A stretch of DNA of 14,522 nt, taken from contig JAZRQH010000232.1 of the NCBI GenBank assembly GCA_045649645.1, positions 1-14,522 on the forward strand, given 5' to 3'. Every line of letters starts with the position of its first letter. The stretch's first letter is position 1. This document shows positions 1-5,542 of the stretch, one piece after another. Under the pieces are notes generated by a model. It saw only the letters and a program-made list of their open reading frames with translations, was not told the origin of the DNA and did not search any database. Origin of the DNA: RGIG7300 sp045649645 (lineage in GTDB: Bacteria; Bacillota; Clostridia; Oscillospirales; CAG-272). Position numbers and translations under genes: made by a program.

Positions 1-904
1 CCTCTATACCAAACGTGAATATATACCAAAGAATATCCTCTTAGGATTTGAATTGGATGAAGAAAGCGATGTGCTTCTGTCCGATTTCTTAAACGAAAAA
101 GCGGGTTACCGCGTTTACGTCAAGTATCCTGAAAGAGGAGACCTCAAGTCCCTTTGCAATATGGTCTACGACAACGCAAGACAGTATGCGGGACAGTATA
201 AGGCGGATACAGAAAGAGACAACAAGACCCTTATCAAGCTTGCATCCCTGCTTTCTCTTGAGGTGGTGCCCGAGCATATCGAGGCATACGATATCTCGAA
301 CTTCGGCTCGGACAATATTACGGGCGGTATGATATCGGTGCGTGACGGTAAGTTCTGCAAAAAGGATTACCGCACCTATAAGATAAGAGGAACAGAGGGT
401 GAGCCGGATGATTACGCCTCCATGAGGGAAACTATAGAGCGCAGACTTTCTCACACCGAGAGCACCTACCCCGACCTTATCCTTCTTGACGGCGGTAAAG
501 GCCACGTTTCTACAATAAAACAGCTCTTGGAAGAGCTGAATATCGACATTCCCGTATTCGGTATGGTCAAGGACGAGTTCCATAAGACAAGAGCCCTTAC
601 CACCGAGGACGAGGAGATAAGTATCGCAAGAGAGCAGTCGGTATTTCAGCTTGTTTATAAGATACAGGAGGAGGTACACCGATTTACTATTAAAGCTATG
701 TCGGGTGCCAAATCAAAGACCCTGACCCATTCATCCCTTGAAAAGATAGAAGGAATAGGTCAGACTAAGGCAAAGAATCTGTTAGCCCATTTCAAAAAGC
801 TTGCCGCCATCAAGGAGGCGAGCGTTGAAGAGCTTAAACAGGTCAAAGGCATTTCGGAAAAGAATGCCAACGATATATTTGATTATTTTCATCAGGAGAA
901 ATAA
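1..904 (+). CDS. uvrC: UvrABC system protein C (excinuclease subunit), 3' part only
   Basis: UvrC makes the dual incisions on either side of a DNA lesion in nucleotide excision repair, acting with UvrA and UvrB in the cytoplasm. The reading frame is open from base 2, so the gene begins before the window; about 300 C-terminal residues are visible. They start at the 'YIPKNILLGFEL' stretch, which lies ahead of the RNase H-like 3' endonuclease domain. That domain shows the expected acidic motifs IEAYDISN and LILLDGGKGH and the EVHRF motif with its catalytic histidine. Two helix-hairpin-helix units close the protein (around KIEGIGQTKAKNLL and LKQVKGISEKNA). The N-terminal GIY-YIG nuclease and the UVR motif lie outside the window. 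An internal ATG at base 53 is not a believable start because conserved sequence precedes it. The stop is followed after 3 bases by rsmD, so the two are probably cotranscribed. Confidence 0.95.
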   Translation, partial: LYTKREYIPKNILLGFELDEESDVLLSDFLNEKAGYRVYVKYPERGDLKSLCNMVYDNARQYAGQYKADTERDNKTLIKLASLLSLEVVPEHIEAYDISNFGSDNITGGMISVRDGKFCKKDYRTYKIRGTEGEPDDYASMRETIERRLSHTESTYPDLILLDGGKGHVSTIKQLLEELNIDIPVFGMVKDEFHKTRALTTEDEEISIAREQSVFQLVYKIQEEVHRFTIKAMSGAKSKTLTHSSLEKIEGIGQTKAKNLLAHFKKLAAIKEASVEELKQVKGISEKNANDIFDYFHQEK

Positions 905-907
905 ATT

Positions 908-1456
908 ATGATGCGTATAATTACAGGAACAGCAAGAGGAACAAAGCTCCAGACCCTTGAGGGTGAGGCTACCCGCCCTACAAGCGAGCGTACCAAGGAG
1001 TCGGTCTTCAGTATGCTTCAGTTTGATATTGAGGGCAGACGCGTCCTTGATCTTTTCGGCGGTTCGGGACAGATGGGTCTTGAGGCGCTCAGCCGCGGTG
1101 CGGCATCCGCTACGATAGTTGACCAGTCGGCAGACGCGGTAAAGATAATCAAGGCTAACGCTCAGAAGACCAAGCTCTTTGACCGTTGCGTTATCCTTAC
1201 CAAGGACTATAAGGCATATCTCAAGGGAACAAAGGAAAAGTTTGATATCATCTTCCTTGACCCTCCCTATGACTCCAATATGCTTAGTGAGGCTATGAGA
1301 ATAATCCTCGAGCAGGATATGCTCAACTACGGCGGTACCATCGTTCTTGAAAGCGGCAAGGACGATATTCCCGAATACGGGGAACTCACAATGCGCCGTC
1401 ACTATAAATCCGGTCGTGCTTATGTAACTGTGCTTACTAATGAGGTTGAAAAATAA
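908..1456 (+). CDS. rsmD: 16S rRNA (guanine(966)-N(2))-methyltransferase RsmD
   Basis: RsmD methylates N2 of G966 in 16S rRNA during 30S subunit assembly, using S-adenosylmethionine. The 182-residue length is normal for the family. The N-terminal MRIITGTARG and TRPTSERTKESVFSML segments are RsmD hallmarks. The SAM-binding motif VLDLFGGSG lies at about residues 46-54, followed by GLEALSRGA, and the catalytic DPPY tetrad sits at residues 118-121. Two ATG codons lie in tandem at 908 and 911. Homologues usually begin MRII, but the AGGAG site overlapping the end of uvrC is about 9 bases from 908, so the first ATG is kept. It is packed between uvrC (3-base gap) and coaD (3-base gap). The rsmD-coaD pair is conserved in Firmicutes (ylbH-ylbI in Bacillus subtilis). 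Confidence 0.95.
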   Translation: MMRIITGTARGTKLQTLEGEATRPTSERTKESVFSMLQFDIEGRRVLDLFGGSGQMGLEALSRGAASATIVDQSADAVKIIKANAQKTKLFDRCVILTKDYKAYLKGTKEKFDIIFLDPPYDSNMLSEAMRIILEQDMLNYGGTIVLESGKDDIPEYGELTMRRHYKSGRAYVTVLTNEVEK

Positions 1457-1459
1457 GCT

Positions 1460-1918
1460 ATGAAAAAAGCAGTAATTCCCGGTACCTATGATCCCATAAC
1501 CAACGGTCATATGAACCTTATACAGCGCGCCTCGGCTATGTTTGACGAGGTTATAGTTGCTGTTGTATACAATCCCTCAAAAAACAATATGTTCAGTCTT
1601 GAGGAACGCAAGAAATTTGCTGCCGAGGCTTGTAATAAGTATCCCAACGTCCGTGTAGAGGCCTTTGAGGGTCTGCTTATCGACTTTGTAAAGATGGAGA
1701 ATATCGACGTTGTTGTCAGAGGTGTTCGTAACGCCCGTGACTTTGACTACGAGTACGAGCTTGCCCAGATCTACTTTATGACAGGTGACGGTCTGGAAAC
1801 TGTATTCCTGCCTTCCAACGGTGCCAACGCCCACGTCAGCTCCACAATGGTACGTGAGCTTATCAAGCACAATAAACCTTGTGATGAGTTTATTCCGTTT
1901 ACAATGGAGGGAAAATAA
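1460..1918 (+). CDS. coaD: Phosphopantetheine adenylyltransferase CoaD
   Basis: CoaD transfers AMP from ATP to 4'-phosphopantetheine, giving dephospho-coenzyme A, the penultimate step of CoA synthesis. The 152-residue protein has the nucleotidyltransferase start PGTYDPITNGH, with the HxGH-class motif as TNGH at residues 14-17. It also has the substrate loop NPSKNNMFSLEER near residue 41, the RGVRNARDFDYE block at 88-99 and the ATP-binding VSSTMVRE segment at 126-133. These are all expected family positions. The region around NGANAHVSST is a little unlike the usual YxFISSS wording but keeps the serine pair. The nearest Shine-Dalgarno-like GAGG is about 14 bases from the start, so translation may depend partly on coupling to rsmD. 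Its stop shares one base with the deoD start (TAATG). Confidence 0.95.
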   Translation: MKKAVIPGTYDPITNGHMNLIQRASAMFDEVIVAVVYNPSKNNMFSLEERKKFAAEACNKYPNVRVEAFEGLLIDFVKMENIDVVVRGVRNARDFDYEYELAQIYFMTGDGLETVFLPSNGANAHVSSTMVRELIKHNKPCDEFIPFTMEGK

Positions 1919-2625
1919 TGAGCTATCCTACACCGCATATTGATGCAAAGCCCGCTGACTTTGCCGAAACAGTATTGATGCCGGGAGACCCCAAGCGCTC
2001 AACTTTTATAGCTAAAGAATTTCTCACCGATGCCAAGCTTGTAAATGATGTCAGAGGTGTGCAGGGCTACACAGGCTATTACAAGGGCAAGCGTGTTTCC
2101 TGTATGGCAAGCGGAATGGGTATGCCCTCTATGGGTATTTACAGCTATGAGCTCTTTAATTTCTTTGATGTTAAGAACATTATCCGCGTAGGCTCGGCAG
2201 GTGCTTTTCAGCCGGATATGAATTTAGGGGATCTTGTTTTTGCAATGAGTGCATCTACAGACTCAAATTATCTCGATTCCTTCGGACTCCCCGGGGACTA
2301 TGCGCCTACAGCTTCAGAAGAGCTGCTTTTTAAGGCTGTGGATAATGCAAAGGAGAAGGGACTTAAATACTTTGCAGGCAATATAGTCTCAAGCGATATC
2401 TTCTATAACCCCGACCCTACGGTCAACAGCCGTTGGGCAGAGATGGGCGTGCTTGCGGTAGATATGGAAGCCGCTGCCCTCTATGCCAACGCCGCAAGGG
2501 CAGCCAAGAACGCTTTGACAATCCTCACCGTATCCGACCAGCTTGTCCGCGACGAGCATATGTCAAGTGAGGAAAGGCAGACCTCATTTGCCGATATGAT
2601 AACCTTAGCGCTTGAAATTGCATAA
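1918..2625 (+). CDS. deoD: Purine nucleoside phosphorylase DeoD-type
   Basis: DeoD splits purine (deoxy)ribonucleosides with phosphate to a free base and (deoxy)ribose-1-phosphate in purine salvage; the family is hexameric. The 235-residue length matches. Active-site landmarks are present: H7 in the TPHIDA start, the phosphate-binding MPGDPKR with R27, GMGMPS at 66-71, R90 in IRVGSAGA, the ribose-binding VDMEAAALY with M183 and E184, the catalytic SD pair at 206-207, and R220 in EERQTSFADMI. A strong GGAGGG site at 1906-1911, inside the end of coaD, is 6 bases from the ATG. The start overlaps the coaD stop by one base, so it is the last gene of the uvrC-rsmD-coaD-deoD run. A hairpin terminator begins 5 bases after the stop. 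Confidence 0.96.
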   Translation: MSYPTPHIDAKPADFAETVLMPGDPKRSTFIAKEFLTDAKLVNDVRGVQGYTGYYKGKRVSCMASGMGMPSMGIYSYELFNFFDVKNIIRVGSAGAFQPDMNLGDLVFAMSASTDSNYLDSFGLPGDYAPTASEELLFKAVDNAKEKGLKYFAGNIVSSDIFYNPDPTVNSRWAEMGVLAVDMEAAALYANAARAAKNALTILTVSDQLVRDEHMSSEERQTSFADMITLALEIA

Positions 2626-2630
2626 ATTAA

Positions 2631-2662
2631 GGATGATTGACCGAGGTCAATCATCCTCTTTT
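2631..2662. terminator. Hairpin terminator after deoD, overlapping the stop of the convergent desulfurase gene
   Basis: A perfect 12-base inverted repeat, GGATGATTGACC (2631-2642) and GGTCAATCATCC (2645-2656), is followed on the + strand by TCTTTTGTT. This looks like a Rho-independent terminator for the deoD operon. The right arm contains the last codons and TGA stop (2647-2649) of the - strand cysteine desulfurase. On that strand the hairpin is followed by only a weak T-rich tract (TTAATTT), so bidirectional action is plausible but weaker. Confidence 0.85.
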
Positions 2663-3789
2663 GTTATTCTGTTCAGCACGTCGCAGAATATATCCACCTC
2701 TTCGGCGGTATTGAATGCGCCGAATGACACTCTGACCGCACCGCTGTCCCCCGTTCCGAGATGCTTGTGCGCCAAGGGAGCGCAATGGAAGCCTGCGCGC
2801 ACGCATATTCCCTCACGGTCAAGCTTATCTGCCACCGCAGTCGAGGGCATACCCTCTACGTTGAACAGAAGGGTCTCACCGTAGCCTATTTCAGGGCAGT
2901 ATACCTCTATACGCTCGTGGTTACATAGCCGTTCTCTGACCCGTCTGTAGAGGCTTATCTCGTGCTCTCGTATATGGGTGATCCCTACCTCTGTTATAGC
3001 CCTGATCCCCTGAGCCAGACCTACGATGGCAGGGGTGGGCAGAGTTCCCGCTTCAAGGCGCTCGGGCAGAAGGGAAGGCATATATTCTTCAAGAGATGCT
3101 ATACCGCTTCCGCCCTCCACAAGGGTATGGAGCTTTCTTGCCGCTTCTCCCTTATAACGGGAGGAGAATATAACACCGCCGCAGCCCTGAATTCCGTAGA
3201 GGCTCTTATGCCCCGCAAAGCAGAGGGCGTCTATATGGCACTCCATCATATTTATGGGGTATACCCCCGCCGACTGTGCCGCGTCCACTATAAAGCAAAG
3301 TCCCCGCTGTCGGCAGAGCTCTCCAATCGCCTTAATGGGCAGACGTATGGGACAGATGTTTGAGCGGTGGGTGCATACTATCATACGGGTTCGGGGCGTC
3401 AGCAATGACAGAATGTTCCGTATCACCCTTTCGGGACTTGCTACGGCGTCAAACACGTCAAAGTCACAGCCTGTGGCTATAACCGGACGAAGCACCGAGT
3501 TATGCTCCATATTTGATATGAGTATATGATCTCCCGCTCTTGCCGTGCCCTTTATCGCCATGTTGAGGGCATAGGTGGTGTTTAGGGTAAAGACCACGTT
3601 CTCAGGCTCAGCCGAGAACAGCTCCGCTACAAGGCATCGGCAGTCGTAGACTGCTTTGGCGGCGGCCGCCGACATAGAGTGACCGCCTCTGCCGGGGTTG
3701 CCGCAGTAGTCGGTCATACACTTCGATACCTCGCGGTATACGCTCTCGGGCTTAGGGTGAGTGGTGGCACCGTTGTCAAGGTATATCAT
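2647..3789 (-). CDS. Cysteine desulfurase family protein (SufS-like, aminotransferase class V)
   Basis: A pyridoxal-phosphate enzyme of the class V aminotransferase fold, predicted to take sulfur (or selenium) from cysteine (or selenocysteine) and pass it on as a persulfide. Numbered from the start at 3789 (380 residues), it opens with MIYLDNGATTHPKP. It has EHNSVLRP near residue 96, the cofactor-binding Asp169 in IVDAAQSAG, the Schiff-base lysine K195 in AGHKSLYG and the catalytic C336 in RAGFHCAP. The short, ungapped RAGxHC loop is the group II (SufS/CsdA) type rather than the IscS type. A longer frame reaches back to 3876, but those 29 extra residues have no family resemblance and overlap the upstream gene, so the ATG at 3789 is preferred. 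There is no clear Shine-Dalgarno; the start lies 2 bases after the stop of the DUF3343 gene, suggesting translational coupling. The best subfamily guess is the EF2568-like group (TIGR01977). Confidence 0.88.
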   Translation of the reverse strand: MIYLDNGATTHPKPESVYREVSKCMTDYCGNPGRGGHSMSAAAAKAVYDCRCLVAELFSAEPENVVFTLNTTYALNMAIKGTARAGDHILISNMEHNSVLRPVIATGCDFDVFDAVASPERVIRNILSLLTPRTRMIVCTHRSNICPIRLPIKAIGELCRQRGLCFIVDAAQSAGVYPINMMECHIDALCFAGHKSLYGIQGCGGVIFSSRYKGEAARKLHTLVEGGSGIASLEEYMPSLLPERLEAGTLPTPAIVGLAQGIRAITEVGITHIREHEISLYRRVRERLCNHERIEVYCPEIGYGETLLFNVEGMPSTAVADKLDREGICVRAGFHCAPLAHKHLGTGDSGAVRVSFGAFNTAEEVDIFCDVLNRITKEDD

Positions 3790-3799
3790 AGCTATGATA
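3784..3799. repeat. Perfect 16-bp palindrome at the DUF3343/desulfurase junction
   Basis: TATCATAGCTATGATA reads identically on both strands. On the coding (-) strand it includes the TAG stop of the DUF3343 gene and the ATG start of the desulfurase, and is centred between the two codons. In mRNA it could form a short hairpin at the start codon; as DNA it could be a protein site. In a window this long one such palindrome is not very improbable, so the function is unknown. Confidence 0.5.
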
Positions 3800-4010
3800 C
3801 GGGGATACTGCGGTTTATCAGTATCCCTTTTGCCTTTGCCGTAAAGCGGCAGTCCAGCTCTATACCCACGGTGCATCCCTTTTTTGATGCCGAAGGGTCG
3901 GTTTTTACTACCCGTGAGGCTATGCCGCTATTCTCAAGCAGTCTTTGGGCAGACATGGCATAGGTCTCTGTAGGCAGAGAGATTATACATCTTTTATCTG
4001 AATTGACCAT
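3792..4010 (-). CDS. DUF3343 (putative Se/S carrier-like) small protein
   Basis: A 72-residue protein resembling the DUF3343 family, described in Pfam as putative Se/S carrier-like. What is seen is an opening CIISLPTETYAMSAQRLLENSGI, like the family's 'F.ST..Al..Ek.lk..GI' start, then RVVKTDPSASKKGCTVGIEL, matching its 'P..iS..CG.al' segment. Cysteines lie at residues 8, 46 and 54; C46 sits where the family keeps its conserved cysteine. No signal peptide or membrane segment is visible. The start is supported by GGGAGG (+ strand 4021-4026), 10 bases upstream. It is followed after 2 bases by the cysteine desulfurase, a pairing that fits a role in accepting or relaying persulfide sulfur or selenium from that enzyme. 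The role is inferred from family and context only. Confidence 0.75.
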   Translation of the reverse strand: MVNSDKRCIISLPTETYAMSAQRLLENSGIASRVVKTDPSASKKGCTVGIELDCRFTAKAKGILINRSIPVS

Positions 4011-4033
4011 AAATTTTAAACCTCCCTTGCTAC

Positions 4034-4062
4034 AGTATATGTATTAATTCGTAATGCGTAAT
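4034..4062 (-). promoter_or_regulatory. Candidate promoter for the DUF3343-desulfurase unit
   Basis: On the - strand a TATACT hexamer (4034-4039) lies 24 bases before the ATG at 4010 and ahead of the GGGAGG ribosome binding site. The -35 region is poor: TTACGC at a 16-base spacing (4056-4061) is the best match. This gap is bounded by the terminator of the upstream gene, so a promoter is expected here, but the exact elements are uncertain. Confidence 0.4.
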
Positions 4063-4065
4063 TAA
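4043..4065. repeat. Short CGTAAT-type iterated AT-rich sequence
   Basis: The segment contains CGTAAT twice at an 8-base interval (CGTAATGCGTAATT), flanked by ATTAATT and AATTAA, giving a loose mirror-like appearance. It lies in the promoter region of the DUF3343 gene. Sequences of this flavour can mark intergenic repeat or MITE-like elements in Clostridia, but only one short copy is in the window, so this is a note rather than an identified element. Confidence 0.25.
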
Positions 4066-4071
4066 ATGAAG

Positions 4072-4100
4072 AAAAACTGTTGCTTTAAGGCAACAGTTTT
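4072..4100 (-). terminator. Intrinsic terminator of the 70-residue Cys-rich protein gene
   Basis: A perfect 11-base stem, AAAACTGTTGC (4073-4083) with GCAACAGTTTT (4090-4100), and a 6-base loop. Read on the - strand the hairpin ends in a run of five T (4076-4072), as in Rho-independent terminators. It lies 36 bases after the stop of the small gene and insulates the downstream DUF3343-desulfurase unit. Confidence 0.85.
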
Positions 4101-4136
4101 ACACAGGAATTATTCGTCTTTAGTTACATACAGTGC

Positions 4137-4349
4137 TCACAGCACAAGCGTATCAGGGTCAAGTCCCGGAATCTTGGACAAGGGCTTGGGGTCACGCTTC
4201 AAGGGATCGTAAATAAACTTCTTACATACGTGTCCGCATGATACCACACCCTTAAGTGAGCAGAGAACTATATCCTCGTTATGAAGTGTCTCGGCGTGCT
4301 CACAGCAGGCGCAGACACGGTTTATTTCATGCTTTATCTTTTTAGCCAT
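4137..4349 (-). CDS. Conserved-looking 70-residue cysteine-rich protein, possible zinc-binding
   Basis: A small soluble protein of unknown function. From the ATG at 4349 it has a basic start (MAKKIKHEINRV), then CACCEHAE with C13, C15 and C16, then C30 in DIVLCSLKGVV, C38 and C42 in SCGHVCKKF, and a proline-rich tail (YDPLKRDPKPLSKIPGLDPD). Spaced CxxC-like pairs plus His suggest a zinc ribbon or other metal site; this is inference. I have a general impression that similar small proteins occur in other gut Clostridia, but I recognise no named family. The frame stays open back to 4517, but the extra residues lie inside the ylbJ-like gene. The ATG at 4349 has AAAGGA about 9 bases upstream and a consensus-like promoter just before that. 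It is monocistronic by layout: own promoter and own terminator. Confidence 0.78.
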   Translation of the reverse strand: MAKKIKHEINRVCACCEHAETLHNEDIVLCSLKGVVSCGHVCKKFIYDPLKRDPKPLSKIPGLDPDTLVL

Positions 4350-4370
4350 TTTTTCACATCCTTTGGGTAG

Positions 4371-4399
4371 ATTATACACTAAAAAAACACTTTTTTCAA
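4371..4399 (-). promoter_or_regulatory. Sigma-A-type promoter for the Cys-rich small gene
   Basis: On the - strand TTGAAA (4394-4399) and TATAAT (4371-4376) are separated by exactly 17 bases, five of six and six of six matches to the vegetative consensus. The predicted start of transcription is about 12-17 bases before the AAAGGA ribosome binding site region and ATG at 4349, giving a short leader. The -35 lies inside the last codons of the ylbJ-like gene and the -10 lies just after its TAG stop (4379-4381). Confidence 0.8.
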
Positions 4400-5203
4400 G
4401 TATAAAATCAAAAAAACAGATATCGACTGTACAGTCTTTGCGGTATAATATCTTTTCAGCGAAAAGCGACCTCCGATAACCGAGGCTGTCTGCATATGAA
4501 CGCATATCCCCGACCATAAAATCGAGAAGGAAAGCAGGGGCAGCGATGGGCTTCGGCTGATGAATTTTACTGCATTTGATATCTCAAGAATCGAGTAAAT
4601 AAACGCCTTTATATCCGTGCTTACAGGCAGAAGCGAGACCCGGGAGCAGAGTATAGCAAATATTACCACAAAACCGCAAATGTTGAGCATAGGTATGACC
4701 GATGCGGTCACGGCCTTGGGTATGATATCAAAGCTTACTGAATAATTATTTTCAATTTCGGCGCAGGCGTAAAGCCGCTTGGGTCTTGACAGGATCCCAT
4801 ACAAAAGCGTAACTCCCATCTGGAGAAAAAAGAGACTCCACCCAAGCCTCACATCCCCGAAAAGAGAGCCTACCGCACCTATGATAAAGGCAGGTCCCGT
4901 GTTGTTACAGAAGGCAAGAGCCCTCTCAGCCTCCTCCCTTGTACAGCCCCCTTTTTCGTATATTTCGGCTATGGCGTACGCACCCTGGGGATAGCCTGAG
5001 ATTATGCCCAGAATATAGGCAGAAGCCAGATTTGCGTTAAGGTGAAAAAGGGCCTCGAAGGGTTGTTTTATAAGGCTTTTTACCATATTGTCAAAACCGC
5101 AGGCGAGGAGTAGATTTGTCAGCACCATAAATGGAAAGACAGAGGGTATAAGTGTCTCGGCACAGAGCCGCAGAGCCTCGGCTACAATGTAATTTATATC
5201 CAT
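4379..5203 (-). CDS. ylbJ: YlbJ-like sporulation integral membrane protein (nucleoside-recognition/Gate type)
   Basis: A polytopic membrane protein of 274 residues with about seven or eight hydrophobic segments. Family hallmarks are LIPSVFPFMVLTNLLL near the start, the turn GIISGYPQGAYA at about residues 65-76, and AFCNNTGPAFIIGAVGSLFG at about 97-116. Near the end is SILWSGICVHMQT, which matches the 'GlsvhaQ' region of YlbJ. In Bacillus YlbJ is made in the mother cell under sigma-E and is needed for spore heat resistance; the transported substrate, if any, is not known to me. The protein is shorter than Bacillus YlbJ (about 400 residues) and seems to lack the first N-terminal helix. An in-frame stop upstream prevents extension. 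The only SD-like sequence, GGAGGG, abuts the ATG (0-1 base spacing), which is abnormal. It is divergent from yqfC, another sporulation gene, and not far from rsmD-coaD, the usual ylbJ neighbours. Confidence 0.78.
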   Translation of the reverse strand: MDINYIVAEALRLCAETLIPSVFPFMVLTNLLLACGFDNMVKSLIKQPFEALFHLNANLASAYILGIISGYPQGAYAIAEIYEKGGCTREEAERALAFCNNTGPAFIIGAVGSLFGDVRLGWSLFFLQMGVTLLYGILSRPKRLYACAEIENNYSVSFDIIPKAVTASVIPMLNICGFVVIFAILCSRVSLLPVSTDIKAFIYSILEISNAVKFISRSPSLPLLSFSILWSGICVHMQTASVIGGRFSLKRYYTAKTVQSISVFLILYLKKVFF

Positions 5204-5257
5204 CCCTCCGCATAAAATATTTTATAAATTTATACTTACAAGAGGGAGAAAATATAC
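5204..5257. promoter_or_regulatory. AT-rich divergent promoter region between ylbJ-like gene and yqfC
   Basis: This 54-base gap separates two divergent sporulation genes and must carry both promoters unless they lie in coding sequence. It contains two adjoining AT palindromes, AAAATATTTT (5214-5223) and TATAAATTTATA (5223-5234). Toward yqfC, GCATAAA (5210-5216) and TATACTTA (5231-5238) are 14 bases apart, a weak match to the sigma-E pattern of Bacillus. I could not settle the - strand promoter. The sigma-factor assignment is a guess from known yqfC/ylbJ regulation. Confidence 0.45.
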
Positions 5258-5542
5258 GTGAAAAAAAGGAGAAGAAGCCTTGGGGAGATAGTGGCTGACT
5301 CTACGGGCTTTCCTGATACCCTGTCGGTGTCTGCCCCCGATATACATATCATCGGAACAAGAGAAATTGCGGTTGACGGATGTCACGGAATACTGCTCTA
5401 CGAGTGCTGTGAGATACAGCTCAGACTCAAGGGAAGGATACTGTGCATCTGCGGAGAGGACCTTACCCTCAAGACTTATTATACGGGCCATGTGTCGGTG
5501 AGGGGGCATATATTTTCTTTACGCTTTGAGGAGGGATTATAA
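5258..5542 (+). CDS. yqfC: Sporulation protein YqfC
   Basis: A 94-residue YabP/YqfC-type protein, close to the 93 residues of Bacillus YqfC. It has a basic start (MKKRRRSLGEIVADSTGFPDTL) and then the beta-rich core. That core includes APDIHIIGTREIAVDGCHGILLYE and EIQLRLKGRILCICGEDLTLK, matching the family wording 'P.ItmiG...i.IenhrGil.f....irl.l..G.l.I.G..l.Ik'. In Bacillus the gene is transcribed in the mother cell under sigma-E with yqfD; its molecular function is not established. The start codon is GTG, chosen because GAGGGAG lies about 9 bases upstream and the protein length fits. Its stop overlaps the yqfD start by one base (TAATG), showing tight coupling. Confidence 0.9.
   Translation: MKKRRRSLGEIVADSTGFPDTLSVSAPDIHIIGTREIAVDGCHGILLYECCEIQLRLKGRILCICGEDLTLKTYYTGHVSVRGHIFSLRFEEGL

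Noticed and set aside
782..1510. A 242-codon - strand frame opposite rsmD and the end of uvrC
   Set aside because: It is a shadow of conserved + strand genes with no family resemblance of its own.
2612..2884. A 90-codon + strand frame starting at the end of deoD and running into the convergent gene
   Set aside because: It begins inside deoD, passes through the terminator hairpin, lies antisense to the desulfurase and resembles no protein.
3790..3876. N-terminal extension of the desulfurase to 409 residues
   Set aside because: The additional 29 residues overlap the DUF3343 gene and precede the normal family start MIYLDNGATT.
4350..4517. N-terminal extension of the Cys-rich protein to 126 residues
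   Set aside because: The extension lies in the coding region of the ylbJ-like gene and upstream of the strong promoter and ribosome binding site that favour the ATG at 4349.
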